Shown: piece by piece, positions 1 through 8,476 of the stretch
How the letters are laid out: the number at the start of each line of letters is the position of its first letter
How positions within the stretch are numbered: position 1 is the first letter of the stretch
Assembly: GCF_026151165.2 (NCBI RefSeq)
Contig: NZ_CP117849.1
Coordinates: 1,612,001-1,676,000, forward strand
Length of the DNA: 64,000 bases
Direction of reading: 5' to 3'
Source of the DNA: Cryobacterium sp. SO2
GTDB taxonomy: Bacteria > Actinomycetota > Actinomycetes > Actinomycetales > Microbacteriaceae
Program-made: the position numbers and the translations under genes
The notes under the pieces: model-generated
What the model saw: the letters and a program-made list of their open reading frames with translations, nothing else
Databases searched by the model: none
Told to the model about the DNA's origin: nothing

Positions 1-1077
1 GGCCGGCCGGCACCGTCCGCCGTGGTGGACGAGGCCGAGATCGCCGCGATCATCGCCCGGTCCACCGGCATCCCCGCCAGCCGCCTCACCGCGGGTGACC
101 GTGAACGCCTCGCCACGCTCGAAACCGACCTGCACCAGCGGGTCATCGGGCAGGACGACGCCGTGACGGTGATCGCCAAGGCCGTGCGACGCAATCGCAC
201 CGGCATGGGCGATGCCTCCCGCCCGGTCGGCAGCTTCCTCTTCCTCGGCCCGACCGGGGTGGGCAAGACCGAGTTGGCGAAGTCGCTGGCCCAGTCGCTC
301 TTCGGCGACGAGAAGGCCATGCTGCGCTTCGACATGAGTGAATTCGGCGAGCGCCACACCGTCAGCCGTCTGGTCGGCGCCCCTCCCGGCTACGTCGGCT
401 ACGACGAGGCCGGTCAGCTGACCGAACACGTGCGGCGGAACCCATACTCGGTGGTGCTGCTCGACGAGATCGAGAAGGCCCACCCCGACGTCTTCAACCT
501 GCTCTTGCAGGTGCTCGACGACGGCCGGCTCACCGACGGCCAGGGTCGCACGGTGGACTTCCGCAACACCGTGGTGATCATGACCTCCAACATCGGCTCG
601 GAGGTTCTGGCGAGCCGCAGCGGCGCCCTCGGCTTCACCGCCGACCTGGACGGCGCCGGCAACGGCTTCGGCTCGGAGAAGGCGCTGCGGGACCGGGTGA
701 TGGCCAAGCTCCGCGAGGCCATGCGGCCCGAGTTCCTCAACCGCATCGACGAGGTCGTGCTGTTCCGGAAGCTCGACCAGCCGCAGCTGCGCCAGATCGT
801 GCGGTTGCTGCTGAACCAGACCGAGGCCAGGCTTGCCGCCCAGGGCCACGCCCTCACCGTGAGCGATGCGGCCGTGGACTGGATCGCCGAGACCGGCTAC
901 GAGCCCGAGTACGGCGCCCGGCCACTGCGCCGCGTCATCCAGCGCCAGCTCGACGACAGAATCGCCGACCTGCTGGTGGCGTCTGAGCTCGGTGACGGCG
1001 GAGTCGTGGCCGTGACCGTGCAGGATGGCGCCCTGCGGGTGCACGCCGAACCGGCGCGGATGCCGCTGGCCGCGTAA
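1..1077 (+). CDS. Clp/Hsp100 AAA+ ATPase, C-terminal half (5' truncated by window edge)
   Basis: This is the second nucleotide-binding domain (D2) and C-terminal domain of a ClpB/ClpC-type unfoldase. The reading frame is open to base 1, so the true start lies outside the window. Numbering from the GTG at 22, the Walker A motif GPTGVGKT is at residues 76-83, the pore-loop GYVG at 123-126, Walker B VVLLDE at about 144-149, and a sensor-2 GARPLRR near residue 305. The D2 sequence resembles ClpB more than ClpC (GSFLFLGPTGVGKTELAK, RLVGAPPGYVGY), but the N-terminal part needed to tell a disaggregase from a protease-linked chaperone is missing. The C-terminus is short and shows no ClpP-binding tripeptide that I can recognise. 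Confidence 0.95.
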   Translation, partial: GRPAPSAVVDEAEIAAIIARSTGIPASRLTAGDRERLATLETDLHQRVIGQDDAVTVIAKAVRRNRTGMGDASRPVGSFLFLGPTGVGKTELAKSLAQSLFGDEKAMLRFDMSEFGERHTVSRLVGAPPGYVGYDEAGQLTEHVRRNPYSVVLLDEIEKAHPDVFNLLLQVLDDGRLTDGQGRTVDFRNTVVIMTSNIGSEVLASRSGALGFTADLDGAGNGFGSEKALRDRVMAKLREAMRPEFLNRIDEVVLFRKLDQPQLRQIVRLLLNQTEARLAAQGHALTVSDAAVDWIAETGYEPEYGARPLRRVIQRQLDDRIADLLVASELGDGGVVAVTVQDGALRVHAEPARMPLAA

Positions 1078-1091
1078 CCTCCAGGCGCAAC

Positions 1092-1133
1092 AGAAAGCCC
1101 CAACCGGACCACTGGTCCGGCTGGGGCTTTTCT
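1092..1133. terminator. Bidirectional intrinsic terminator
   Basis: A long inverted repeat (arms AAAGCCCC and GGGGCTTTT, with inner arms CCGGACCA/TGGTCCGG) is flanked by A-rich and T-rich ends. It lies between the stop codons of the convergent Clp and glutamine synthetase genes and could end transcription from both sides. Confidence 0.8.
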
Positions 1134-1174
1134 GTGTTCGGATACTGCGGGTGTGCGGCTACTGCCTGAGGTGG

Positions 1175-3352
1175 CTACAGGATGAAGAGCATCTCCTGGT
1201 AGGTCGGCAACGGCCACAGGTCGTCGGCCACGATCTCTTCCAGGGCGTCGGCCGCCGTGCGCACCGCGGCCATCGCGGGCAGCAGGGCGTCACGGGCGTG
1301 CTCGGCCTCGGCCAGCGCCTCGTGACCGGTCTCGTCGGCCAGGGCGGCCTTGAGCGTGGCCAGGGCCTCGCGGAGCTCGGTGATCGGGCCACTCACCGCC
1401 AGGAGCGGAGCCGTGTCGGCGTCCACACCGGCGGCCTTGAGGGCGCCGATGTTGACCGCGACCTCGGTCTGGTGCCGCACCGCGGCCGGCAGGATCTGGG
1501 TGGTCGCCATCTCCAGGGTGAGGCGGGCCTCCACGCTGATGGTGAGGGCGTACTGCTCCAGACCGATCTCGTAGCGGCTGTGCATCTCGCGGTGGTTGAA
1601 GACCTTGTACTTCGCGAACAGGTCCATCGCGGAGTCGGTGATCAGCTCGGGCAGGGCGTCGAGCGTGGTGCGCAGGTTCGCGAGCCCGCGCTTTTCGGCC
1701 TCGATCGGCCAGGCATCCGAGTAGCCGTCGCCGTTGAACACGACGGCGCCGTGATCGGTGATGATCTGCGTGAGCAGCGATTGCACTGCCGTGTCGAAGT
1801 CGGTGCCGGCGGCGACAGCGGCCTCGAGGTCGGTGGCGATGTAGTCCAGCGACTCGGCCATGATCGTGTTGATGGTGACCATCGGGCCGCTCACGGTCTG
1901 CATCGAGCCTGGGGCACGGAACTCGAACCGGTTGCCGGTGAAGGCGAACGGGCTGGTGCGGTTGCGGTCACCGGGGTCGGTCGGCAGCTGGGGGAGCGTG
2001 TCGACACCGATGATCATGGTGCCCTTGTCCTTCGACGAGGTCGCGGGACCCTTGGCCAGCTGCTCGAAGACATCCGCCAGCTGGTCGCCGAGGAAGATCG
2101 AGATGATGGCCGGCGGGGCCTCGTTGGCGCCGAGGCGGTGGTCATTGGTGGCGGAGGCGACCGACACCCGCAGCAGGCCCGCGTACTTGTGCACGGCGCG
2201 GATGACCGCGGCGCAGAAGACCAGGAACTGGGCGTTGTCGTGCGGGTTGTCACCGGGCACCAGCAGGCTGCCGAGCTGGTTGTTGCCCAGCGAGAAGTTG
2301 ACGTGCTTGCCCGACCCGTTGACGCCCTGGAACGGCTTCTCGTGGAAGAGGCAGGCCATGCCGTGCTTCTTGGCGACGGTCTTGAAGGTGGTCATCAACA
2401 GCTGCTGGTGGTCGGCCGCGATGTTGCCGCGCTCGAACATCGGCGCGATCTCGAACTGGCCGGGGGCGACCTCGTTGTGGCGGGTCTTGGCGGGGATGCC
2501 GAGCTTGAAGAGCTCCCGCTCGGTGTCCATCATGAAGCCGAGAACACGCTCGGGGATGGCGCCGAAGTAGTGGTCGTCGAACTCCTGGCCCTTGGGCGGC
2601 TTGGCGCCGAACAGGGTGCGGCCGGAGTTCAGCAGGTCGGGGCGGGCGAGGAAGAAGTGCCGGTCCACCAGGAAGTACTCCTGCTCAGGACCGCAGAACG
2701 AGACGACCTTGGCCGGCTTGACATGGCCGAACAGGCGCAGGATGCGTTCGGCGTGCTCGCCCATCGCCTGCTGCGAGCGCAGCAGCGGGGTCTTGTGGTC
2801 GAGGGCCTCACCGGTCATCGAGACGAAGACGGTGGGAATGCACAGGGTGTTGCCGTTCGGGTTCTCGAGCACATATGCGGGGCTGGTGACGTCCCAGCCG
2901 GTGTATCCGCGGGCCTCGAAGGTGTTCCGCAGCCCGCCGTTGGGGAAGCTGGACGCGTCGGGCTCGCCCTGCACGAGGGTCTTGCCGGCGAACTCGGCCA
3001 GCGCGGTGCCGTCGCCGACGGGCTCGAGGAAGCTGTCGTGCTTTTCGGCGGTGAGGCCGGTCAGCGGGTAGAAGACGTGCGCGTAGTGCGAGGCGCCCTT
3101 CTCCATCGCCCAGTCCTTCATGGCGGAGGCGACAGCATCGGCGACCAGCGGGTCGAGCATGGCACCGTGTTCGATGGTGGCCATCACCGACTTGTAGACG
3201 AGTTTCGGCAGGCGCTTCTGCATGACGACGCTGCTGAACACGTTTTCGCCGAAGATCTGGCCAGGAGTTTCGGCGTCGGTGAAGCTGACGGCGGGAGGCA
3301 CGTAGGCCTCGACATCCCTGATCGCCTGCAGGCGCATGGCATTTCCACTCAT
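1175..3352 (-). CDS. glnN: Glutamine synthetase type III
   Basis: This 725-residue protein has the size and sequence of GSIII (GlnN), the dodecameric ATP-dependent glutamate-ammonia ligase, not the ~470-residue GlnA. Visible landmarks are the GSIII N-terminal domain (residues ~1-170), the glutamate-binding segment [29 protein letters not shown], and [20 protein letters not shown]. The ATG at 3352 is preceded by AAGGGG at a suitable distance. It stands alone, divergent from helD. The upstream region holds a 20-bp near-palindrome and a GlnR-box-like sequence, which points to nitrogen regulation (inference). GSIII is common in Bacteroidota and cyanobacteria and less so in actinobacteria, so it probably adds to housekeeping GlnA enzymes elsewhere in the genome. 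Confidence 0.95.
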   Translation of the reverse strand: MSGNAMRLQAIRDVEAYVPPAVSFTDAETPGQIFGENVFSSVVMQKRLPKLVYKSVMATIEHGAMLDPLVADAVASAMKDWAMEKGASHYAHVFYPLTGLTAEKHDSFLEPVGDGTALAEFAGKTLVQGEPDASSFPNGGLRNTFEARGYTGWDVTSPAYVLENPNGNTLCIPTVFVSMTGEALDHKTPLLRSQQAMGEHAERILRLFGHVKPAKVVSFCGPEQEYFLVDRHFFLARPDLLNSGRTLFGAKPPKGQEFDDHYFGAIPERVLGFMMDTERELFKLGIPAKTRHNEVAPGQFEIAPMFERGNIAADHQQLLMTTFKTVAKKHGMACLFHEKPFQGVNGSGKHVNFSLGNNQLGSLLVPGDNPHDNAQFLVFCAAVIRAVHKYAGLLRVSVASATNDHRLGANEAPPAIISIFLGDQLADVFEQLAKGPATSSKDKGTMIIGVDTLPQLPTDPGDRNRTSPFAFTGNRFEFRAPGSMQTVSGPMVTINTIMAESLDYIATDLEAAVAAGTDFDTAVQSLLTQIITDHGAVVFNGDGYSDAWPIEAEKRGLANLRTTLDALPELITDSAMDLFAKYKVFNHREMHSRYEIGLEQYALTISVEARLTLEMATTQILPAAVRHQTEVAVNIGALKAAGVDADTAPLLAVSGPITELREALATLKAALADETGHEALAEAEHARDALLPAMAAVRTAADALEEIVADDLWPLPTYQEMLFIL

Positions 3353-3377
3353 TTACTACCCCTTTGATTCGGGCTCT

Positions 3378-3397
3378 TTCCGCGACTAGTTGCGGAA
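3378..3397. promoter_or_regulatory. 20-bp near-palindrome upstream of glnN
   Basis: TTCCGC and GCGGAA arms flank an ACTAGT centre; only one symmetric base pair breaks the dyad. It lies 26-45 nt upstream of the glnN start, within its leader or promoter. Operator function is an inference. Confidence 0.45.
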
Positions 3398-3436
3398 TCC
3401 GGTGTTCCAAACTTAGGGAGCTTCTATGCCGGTGAC

Positions 3437-3452
3437 ATTTCGGCCGCGTGAC
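3437..3452 (-). promoter_or_regulatory. Candidate GlnR box for glnN
   Basis: On the minus strand this reads GTCAC-N6-GAAAT, close to the actinobacterial GlnR half-site pattern gTnAC-n6-GaAAc. It is followed at once by another GTCAC. It lies about 85-100 nt upstream of the glnN start, a normal position for a nitrogen-responsive activator site. The match is short and should be treated as a candidate. Confidence 0.4.
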
Positions 3453-3543
3453 GGATTCGGTCTCCTGTCTGACCCGGATGGGGGCCGAAACCCAGCAGCA
3501 CCGTCAGCGGCTAAACTGGTCGTTTGATTTGAGGGGTGTTTGA

Positions 3544-5787
3544 GTGGTTGATCAGGAGCTCGCGCGCGAACAGGACTACGTCGCCACGCTGTACGCGCGC
3601 CTCGACGCGCTGCAGCGTGAGGCCGAGGCCCAGCTGAAGGCCGTGCGGATGCTCGACGTCGGCGGAAACCACCAGTCCCGGTCCGAACGCGACACCTTTG
3701 CGCGCACCTACGAGGACCGCATCGTGCAGCTGCGCGAGGTGGACGACCGTCTCGCCTTCGGCCGCCTGGAGACCGCTCCGGAAGACGACGACGGCACGCC
3801 CGTCTACCGCTACATCGGCCGGGTGGGCCTTCGCGACGAGAACCTGCAGCCGATCCTGCTCGACTGGCGGGTGCCGCAGGCCAGCGCCTTCTACCAGGCC
3901 ACCGCCGCGACGCCGCTCGGCGCCCGCGCGCGCCGGCACCTGCTGTCCAACGGCCGTCGCATCATCCGCATCGAAGACGAGATCCTGGACGCCGCGCTGC
4001 TGGAGGGCGACACCGCCAACCTGCATCAGGGTGAGGGGGCGCTGCTCTCGGCGCTCACCGCGCAGCGCACCGGGCACATGTCCGACATCGTCTCGACGAT
4101 CCAGGCCGAGCAGGATCGCATCATCCGCTCGGAGCTGAACGGTGTGCTGGTCGTGCAGGGCGGCCCCGGCACCGGCAAGACCGCCGTGGCCCTGCACCGC
4201 GCCGCCTACCTGCTCTACACCCACCGCGACCGGCTGCAGAACGCCGGCGTCCTGATCGTGGGTCCGTCCACGTCCTTCCTGCAGTACATCGAGGCTGTGC
4301 TGCCGTCGCTCGGCGAGACCGGGGTGGTGCTCGCCTCGGTGGGCCAGCTGTTCCCCGGCGTCGAGGCCAGCCACGAAGACGCGCCGGCCGCGGCCGCGCT
4401 TAAGGGCCAGACCTTCATGGCCGACCTCATCGCCCGGGCCGTGAAGTCCCGGCAGAAGGTGCCCGCCGCCAGCCAGAAGCTGCTGGTGAACGGCGACACC
4501 CTGGTGCTCAAGCCCCAGCTGATCGAGTCCGCCATCCACCGCGCCCGCTCCGGCGGCAAGCCGCACAACGAGGCCCGCGTGGTGTTCGTCAAGCACGCGC
4601 TGAACTCCCTGGCCCGGGAGTGGCTCGAGCAGCTCAAGAAGCAGGGCCGGTCGATGGACGACACCGACCTGCCGATGCTACGCGAAGACCTGCGCCTGGC
4701 CGACGACGTGCGCGTGGCCCTGAACACGGCCTGGCTGCCGCTCACCCCGCAGAAGCTCGTGCAGGATCTCTACGCCCGGCCGCAGTGGCTCGAAGAACTC
4801 ACCCCGCGCTGGCGGGCCGCCCAGCGCGCCCTGCTCTACCGGCCGCGCGACGCCGAGTTCACCATCGCCGACATCCCGCTGCTCGACGAGGCCGCGGAGC
4901 ACCTCGGCGAGTACAGCGCCGTTGACGCCGCGCAGAAGCGCGAGGCCAAGGAACAGCGCAAGCGCGACATCGAGAACGCCGAACTGGCGATCAAGAACAT
5001 GGACGTGAAGGGGCTCGTGAACGCGAAGGCCCTCGCCGACAACTTCGCCGAGCTCGGCGACAGGGCCACGACCGCCGAACGGGCGGCGCTGGACCGCAGC
5101 TGGACATACGGGCACGTGATCGTGGACGAGGCCCAGGAACTCTCGCCCATGCAGTGGCGGCTGCTGATGCGCCGCGGTCCGCGCCGCTCGTTCACCATCG
5201 TGGGCGACATTGCCCAGGCTGCCGCCGCCGCCGCGGCAGACAGCTGGCGCGAGGCTCTCGCGCCCGTGCTCGAGGCCTCGTTCGAAGCCGATCGCTGGCG
5301 CCTCGAAGAGCTCACCGTGAACTACCGCACCCCCAGCCAGATCGCCGAGGCCGCCGAGACCATGGCGGTGGCGCACGGCCTGCCGATCACGGCATCGCGC
5401 ACAGTGCGAGCCAGCGACTGGCCCGTTGAGGTGCTGACGGATGCGGTCGACGCCGTGCGCCGCGAACGCGCCTTGGGTGTGGGCGGAACCGTGGCGGTGA
5501 TCGTGGTGGAGGAGCACATCGACGCCCTCGCCGCTGCCCTCGACGCCGAGTTCGGCGACATCGTCGGCCGCGGGGCCCTCGGCCTGCTGCGGGACGTGGC
5601 GTTGCTCACCCCGCAGGACTCGAAGGGCCTGGAGTTCGATGCCGTGATCGTGGTGGACCCCACCGCCATCGTGGCCGCATCCGAGCGCGGTGCCGGAGCG
5701 CTCTACGTGGCGATGACCCGCGCCACCCAGCGCCTGTACCTGGTGAGCGACGGCCCCCTGCCCGCGGGCCTGGGCGACCTGCCCTAA
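3544..5787 (+). CDS. helD: HelD-like RNA polymerase recycling ATPase (UvrD/Rep superfamily)
   Basis: This 747-residue SF1 helicase-like ATPase belongs to the HelD/HelR family, which removes RNA polymerase from stalled or non-productive complexes. The N-terminal ~70 residues form an acidic coiled coil (the secondary-channel arm). GGPGTGKTA (Walker A) is at about residues 206-214, VIVDEAQELSPMQW is the Walker B/helicase motif II, and the C-terminal VALLTPQDSKGLEFDAVIV and ALYVAMTRAT segments are motifs V/VI. A GTG start at 3544 follows GAGGGG at 3531-3536. It is divergent from glnN and convergent with the tetR-side operon. Related actinobacterial proteins can confer rifampicin tolerance, but nothing here shows which subclass this is. 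Confidence 0.93.
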   Translation: MVDQELAREQDYVATLYARLDALQREAEAQLKAVRMLDVGGNHQSRSERDTFARTYEDRIVQLREVDDRLAFGRLETAPEDDDGTPVYRYIGRVGLRDENLQPILLDWRVPQASAFYQATAATPLGARARRHLLSNGRRIIRIEDEILDAALLEGDTANLHQGEGALLSALTAQRTGHMSDIVSTIQAEQDRIIRSELNGVLVVQGGPGTGKTAVALHRAAYLLYTHRDRLQNAGVLIVGPSTSFLQYIEAVLPSLGETGVVLASVGQLFPGVEASHEDAPAAAALKGQTFMADLIARAVKSRQKVPAASQKLLVNGDTLVLKPQLIESAIHRARSGGKPHNEARVVFVKHALNSLAREWLEQLKKQGRSMDDTDLPMLREDLRLADDVRVALNTAWLPLTPQKLVQDLYARPQWLEELTPRWRAAQRALLYRPRDAEFTIADIPLLDEAAEHLGEYSAVDAAQKREAKEQRKRDIENAELAIKNMDVKGLVNAKALADNFAELGDRATTAERAALDRSWTYGHVIVDEAQELSPMQWRLLMRRGPRRSFTIVGDIAQAAAAAAADSWREALAPVLEASFEADRWRLEELTVNYRTPSQIAEAAETMAVAHGLPITASRTVRASDWPVEVLTDAVDAVRRERALGVGGTVAVIVVEEHIDALAAALDAEFGDIVGRGALGLLRDVALLTPQDSKGLEFDAVIVVDPTAIVAASERGAGALYVAMTRATQRLYLVSDGPLPAGLGDLP

Positions 5788-5802
5788 CCTTCCGTACCTT
5801 CC

Positions 5803-5863
5803 GTCGACTTCGGGCAAAGCACCCCTTCAGCGCCCGCGAAGGGGCGTTTTGCGGCAAGTCGAC
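5803..5863. repeat. Palindromic intergenic repeat, family A copy 1
   Basis: A ~60-bp imperfect palindrome (arms GGGCAAAGCACCCCTTC and GAAGGGGCGTTTTGCGGC around AGCGCCCGC) sits between convergent genes. Outer GTCGAC sites flank it. A second copy follows 12 nt later and a third is at 9229-9274. It can form a strong hairpin with a T-run and may terminate helD. Confidence 0.75.
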
Positions 5864-5875
5864 GTGGAGCGTTCT

Positions 5876-5934
5876 GTCGACTTCGGGCAAAGCACCCCTT
5901 CAGCGCTCGCGAAGGGGCGTTTTGCGGCAAGTCG
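5876..5934. repeat. Palindromic intergenic repeat, family A copy 2
   Basis: A nearly identical direct copy of the element at 5803-5863; the main difference is C versus T in the hairpin loop. The two lie head to tail in the helD/tetR convergent gap. Confidence 0.75.
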
Positions 5935-5952
5935 GCGGAGGGAGACTCCCGC

Positions 5953-6540
5953 TCAGGCGACCGGCCGGAAGGCCCGCAGGGTCGACAACAGGGCCTCCGG
6001 GGCGAACGAGGCCGGGTTGCGGATCGCCTGGATGGATGCGCCCTGCACCAGCGCGACCACGGTAGCGGCGAGGTCGTCGCCCGAGACGCTGTCGGAGAGG
6101 CCGCCGTCAGCGGCGACCTCGCGGCAGACCGGTAGGAACGCCTCGAGATAGCGGCCGAAGGAGGCCTCGATGCGGTCGCGGAAGAGGTCGTCGCGGCGGG
6201 AGAAGTAGAACGCGAAGAGCAGCTCGACGCCCGCGTGGTACTCGGCGAGGCGTTCGAGCTCGCCCCTGACCATCCGCTCGAGGCGGTCCCACGGGGCCAG
6301 CGCGGCCAGCGCCGGGTCGGTCAGCGCGTCGAGGGTGCCGTCCAGGAGCACGTCGAGAAGCGCTTGGAGCAGGCCGTCCTTGGACTGGAAATGGAAGAAG
6401 ACCAGGCCGGGGGAGATGCCGGCAGCGGTGGCGACGCGGCGAGCGGTGACGGCGTCGAGTCCTTCGGTGAGGGCCAGCTCATAGGCGGCCGCGAGGATGG
6501 CGTCGCAGCGCTCCTGCTCGGGTCGTTTGGGCCCGCCCAT
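5953..6540 (-). CDS. TetR family transcriptional regulator
   Basis: This 195-residue protein has a TetR_N helix-turn-helix near residues 10-58 (ILAAAYELALTEGLDAVTARRVA, then GISPGLVFFHFQSKDGLLQAL) and a helical ligand-binding domain. It starts 3 nt after the doxX stop, so the two genes form an operon. Candidate operators (GGTCA-N-TGACC) lie in the doxX promoter, consistent with autorepression of doxX-tetR. The ligand is unknown. Confidence 0.92.
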   Translation of the reverse strand: MGGPKRPEQERCDAILAAAYELALTEGLDAVTARRVATAAGISPGLVFFHFQSKDGLLQALLDVLLDGTLDALTDPALAALAPWDRLERMVRGELERLAEYHAGVELLFAFYFSRRDDLFRDRIEASFGRYLEAFLPVCREVAADGGLSDSVSGDDLAATVVALVQGASIQAIRNPASFAPEALLSTLRAFRPVA

Positions 6541-6543
6541 CGA

Positions 6544-7017
6544 TCAGGCGTCCCGGCGGACGGTGCCGCCCTGCTCGCTGCGGCGGGCGGCGCGGTACTC
6601 GCGCCAGGCCTTCCAGGCGCCGGTGGACCAGAGGGCCCACAGCACCAGCACCGGCTGGAAGACGAGCCGAACTGTGCGGTCGAGGTCGGTGTTCAGACCG
6701 AACGAGTCGGTGTGGGTGACCAGCTGGGAGATGTTGCCGGGGAAGATGGCGATGAAGAACAGCGCTACGACGACGCCGACCTGCACCCGGTACCGGCCGA
6801 GGGCGAGCAACGAGAGGCCGAGGACCATCTCCACGATGCCGGATGCCACGACCACGAAGTCACCTTCCAGTGGAAGCCAGGTGGGCACCTGGGCCAGGAA
6901 CGCCTCGCGGTTGACGGTGAGGTGGCTGAAGCCCGCCATCAGCAGGAAGGCACCGAGCACCACGCGGAAGATCGTGCGGAGGACGGTGGTGCGTTTCTGT
7001 GGGGCGAGGAGAGTCAT
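6544..7017 (-). CDS. DoxX family membrane protein
   Basis: A 157-residue protein with four predicted transmembrane helices in the DoxX/SURF4-like arrangement (FRVVLGAFLLMAGFSHL; FVVVASGIVEMVLGLSLLAL; VGVVVALFFIAIFPGNI; VLVLWALWSTGAW). DoxX-like proteins are linked to redox or thiol stress responses in some actinobacteria, but the role here is unknown. It is the first gene of an operon with the TetR regulator, probably transcribed from a leaderless promoter (TAGAGT, 7 nt before the ATG). Confidence 0.88.
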   Translation of the reverse strand: MTLLAPQKRTTVLRTIFRVVLGAFLLMAGFSHLTVNREAFLAQVPTWLPLEGDFVVVASGIVEMVLGLSLLALGRYRVQVGVVVALFFIAIFPGNISQLVTHTDSFGLNTDLDRTVRLVFQPVLVLWALWSTGAWKAWREYRAARRSEQGGTVRRDA

Positions 7018-7024
7018 GACCCTG

Positions 7025-7068
7025 ACTCTACATTGATCAGCAGGTCAATGACCAACCGGTCAATGGCC
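7025..7068 (-). promoter_or_regulatory. doxX-tetR promoter and tandem TetR-type operators
   Basis: A -10 hexamer TAGAGT (7025-7030) ends 7 nt before the doxX ATG. Upstream, around the -35 position, are a perfect dyad GGTCA-A-TGACC (7043-7053) and a near copy GGTCA-A-TGGCC (7058-7068), spaced 15 bp. Their placement fits repression by the co-transcribed TetR protein (inference). Confidence 0.6.
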
Positions 7069-7380
7069 AATCGTTGCGGCTACCTGCGCGGCCACTTCTG
7101 CGTCGGTGCGCGCCTCGAACACGCCCCACATCACGTGGGTCGGTCCGCTGCCGTCGCTGCCGGCCTGGGCGGGGCGGCTGATCCACCGGTTGGCGGCGGC
7201 AGCCGTGCCGAGGGCGGCGAGGGAGGGGGCGATGGTGGACTTGCGCAGGGTGCCCGCGACGACGCTGCCATCACTGCCGAGCCGCCAGCCGCGGCTGGCG
7301 GCCAGGACCTGACCCACTTCTTCATCGGTCAACCAGCGGGAAAAGCTCCGACCGGGCGGGTCGATCTTGGTCAGCTTCAT
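7060..7380 (-). CDS. Hypothetical protein, 106 residues
   Basis: I do not recognise a family. The protein is small and soluble, with no transmembrane helix or signal peptide and no obvious catalytic motif. Short landmarks are SFSRWLTDEEVGQVLAASRGW and HVMWGVFEA. The ATG at 7380 is chosen over the in-frame GTG at 7386 because TACAGT ends 7 nt before it, the spacing seen at other leaderless genes in the window. The gene ends inside the doxX promoter region. Confidence 0.7.
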   Translation of the reverse strand: MKLTKIDPPGRSFSRWLTDEEVGQVLAASRGWRLGSDGSVVAGTLRKSTIAPSLAALGTAAAANRWISRPAQAGSDGSGPTHVMWGVFEARTDAEVAAQVAATIGH

Positions 7381-7387
7381 GAGCACA

Positions 7388-7393
7388 ACTGTA
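7388..7393 (-). promoter_or_regulatory. Leaderless-type -10 element (TACAGT)
   Basis: TACAGT lies 7 nt before the ATG at 7380. Transcription would start at or next to the start codon. Confidence 0.45.
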
Positions 7394-7429
7394 ATCAGGC
7401 CAGCCGCTATTTCGCCGTCTGAGCGCGGT

Positions 7430-8392
7430 TCAGGCCATGATCAGGGCGAGTTCGGCCTCGAGCCGCTCGACATCGACGCGGTGGCAGAGTTCGGTGGCGG
7501 GCGTCATGGCCGTGGCGCTGCCGGCGGCGACGGCGGCGCGGAAGGCCGCGGGCGCGTCGTAGCCCTGCGCGATGCGCAGCACGAAGGCGCCGAGGAAGCT
7601 GTCGCCGGCGCCGACTGTGCTTTGCACCGTCACCCGGGGGACGGGGAGGCGGATCACGCCCGCCGCCGAGGCGAGCACGGCCCCGGCGCCGCCGAGGGTG
7701 AGTGCCACGTATTCGGCGGACCCCCGGGAGACGAGGGTGCTCGCCGCGGCGATCTGGCCCTCCTCGGTATCGAGCGATGAGCCCACCAGCTCGCCCAGTT
7801 CTCGTCCGCTGGGCTTCACCAGGAAGACGCCCTCTGCGAGGGCTTCGGCCAGGGCCGGACCCGACGCATCCACAATGCAGCGCGCGTCATGCTGACGGGC
7901 CAGGCGGGCGACCCTGGCGTAGAAGTCGTCCGGCGCGCCCGGCGGCAGGCTGCCGCTGGCCACCACATAGCCGTTGTGCGGGATGGACTCGGCGACGCGG
8001 GCGAGGCAGGCCTTCCACTCGGCCTCGGCGATCTGGGGCCCCTGCAGCACGAAGCGGAACTGCTTGCCCGTGGCGGTCTCGTCGACAGTGAAGCTCTCTC
8101 TGGTGCTGCCCGCGATGGGCACGACCACGGTGGGAATTCCCTCGGCCTCGATGAGCTTGCGGTACGCGTCCCCGGTAGGTCCGCCGGCGGCGTAGATGGC
8201 CAGGGTCTGACCGCCGAGTCGCTGGATGACGCGGGAGACATTGATGCCGCCGCCGCCAGGATCGAGGCGGGAGAGTCCGCAGCGCATCTTGTGCTCACCG
8301 ATCACATTTTCCGTCGAGGTGCTGACGTCGAGGGCGGGATTGACGGTGAGTGTGAGTATCGGCCGCAGCGTTGTCGGCCTGGAGGAATCCAT
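7430..8392 (-). CDS. PfkB family hexose kinase (1-phosphofructokinase-like)
   Basis: A 320-residue ribokinase/PfkB sugar kinase. It has the N-terminal TLTVNPALDVS motif typical of FruK/PfkB 1-phosphofructokinase-type enzymes, the GGGGINVSRVIQRLGG glycine-rich substrate segment, and the C-terminal signature TVGAGDSFLGAF, whose Asp is the catalytic base. Such enzymes phosphorylate fructose-1-P, fructose-6-P or tagatose-6-P; the sequence alone does not settle which. No PTS or fruR gene is adjacent, so a PfkB-type glycolytic role is as likely as fructose catabolism. The ATG at 8392 is preferred to in-frame starts further upstream because TACGCT ends 6 nt before it and GGGAG is adjacent. Confidence 0.88.
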   Translation of the reverse strand: MDSSRPTTLRPILTLTVNPALDVSTSTENVIGEHKMRCGLSRLDPGGGGINVSRVIQRLGGQTLAIYAAGGPTGDAYRKLIEAEGIPTVVVPIAGSTRESFTVDETATGKQFRFVLQGPQIAEAEWKACLARVAESIPHNGYVVASGSLPPGAPDDFYARVARLARQHDARCIVDASGPALAEALAEGVFLVKPSGRELGELVGSSLDTEEGQIAAASTLVSRGSAEYVALTLGGAGAVLASAAGVIRLPVPRVTVQSTVGAGDSFLGAFVLRIAQGYDAPAAFRAAVAAGSATAMTPATELCHRVDVERLEAELALIMA

Positions 8393-8398
8393 GCTCCC

Positions 8399-8404
8399 AG
8401 CGTA
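8399..8404 (-). promoter_or_regulatory. Leaderless-type -10 element (TACGCT)
   Basis: TACGCT ends 6 nt before the kinase ATG at 8392, in the divergent gap shared with nnrE. Confidence 0.45.
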
Positions 8405-8464
8405 GGACCGTGCGAGACGGCGGGTCACCTGATGCGGGATGCCGCGGCGGGCGGCCGCGCGGCG

Positions 8465-8470
8465 TAGGGT
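8465..8470 (+). promoter_or_regulatory. Leaderless-type -10 element (TAGGGT)
   Basis: TAGGGT ends exactly 6 nt before the GTG start of nnrE at 8477. Confidence 0.5.
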
Positions 8471-8476
8471 GGCGCC

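Noticed and set aside
1025..3367. Long open frame (780 codons) on the plus strand opposite glnN, and similar antisense frames across the window (e.g. 48097-49962 minus, 24913-26883 minus, 55486-58188 minus)
   Set aside because: They mirror real genes with clear motifs. In high-GC DNA, antisense frames stay open because stop codons are rare, and their translations are low-complexity and match no family.
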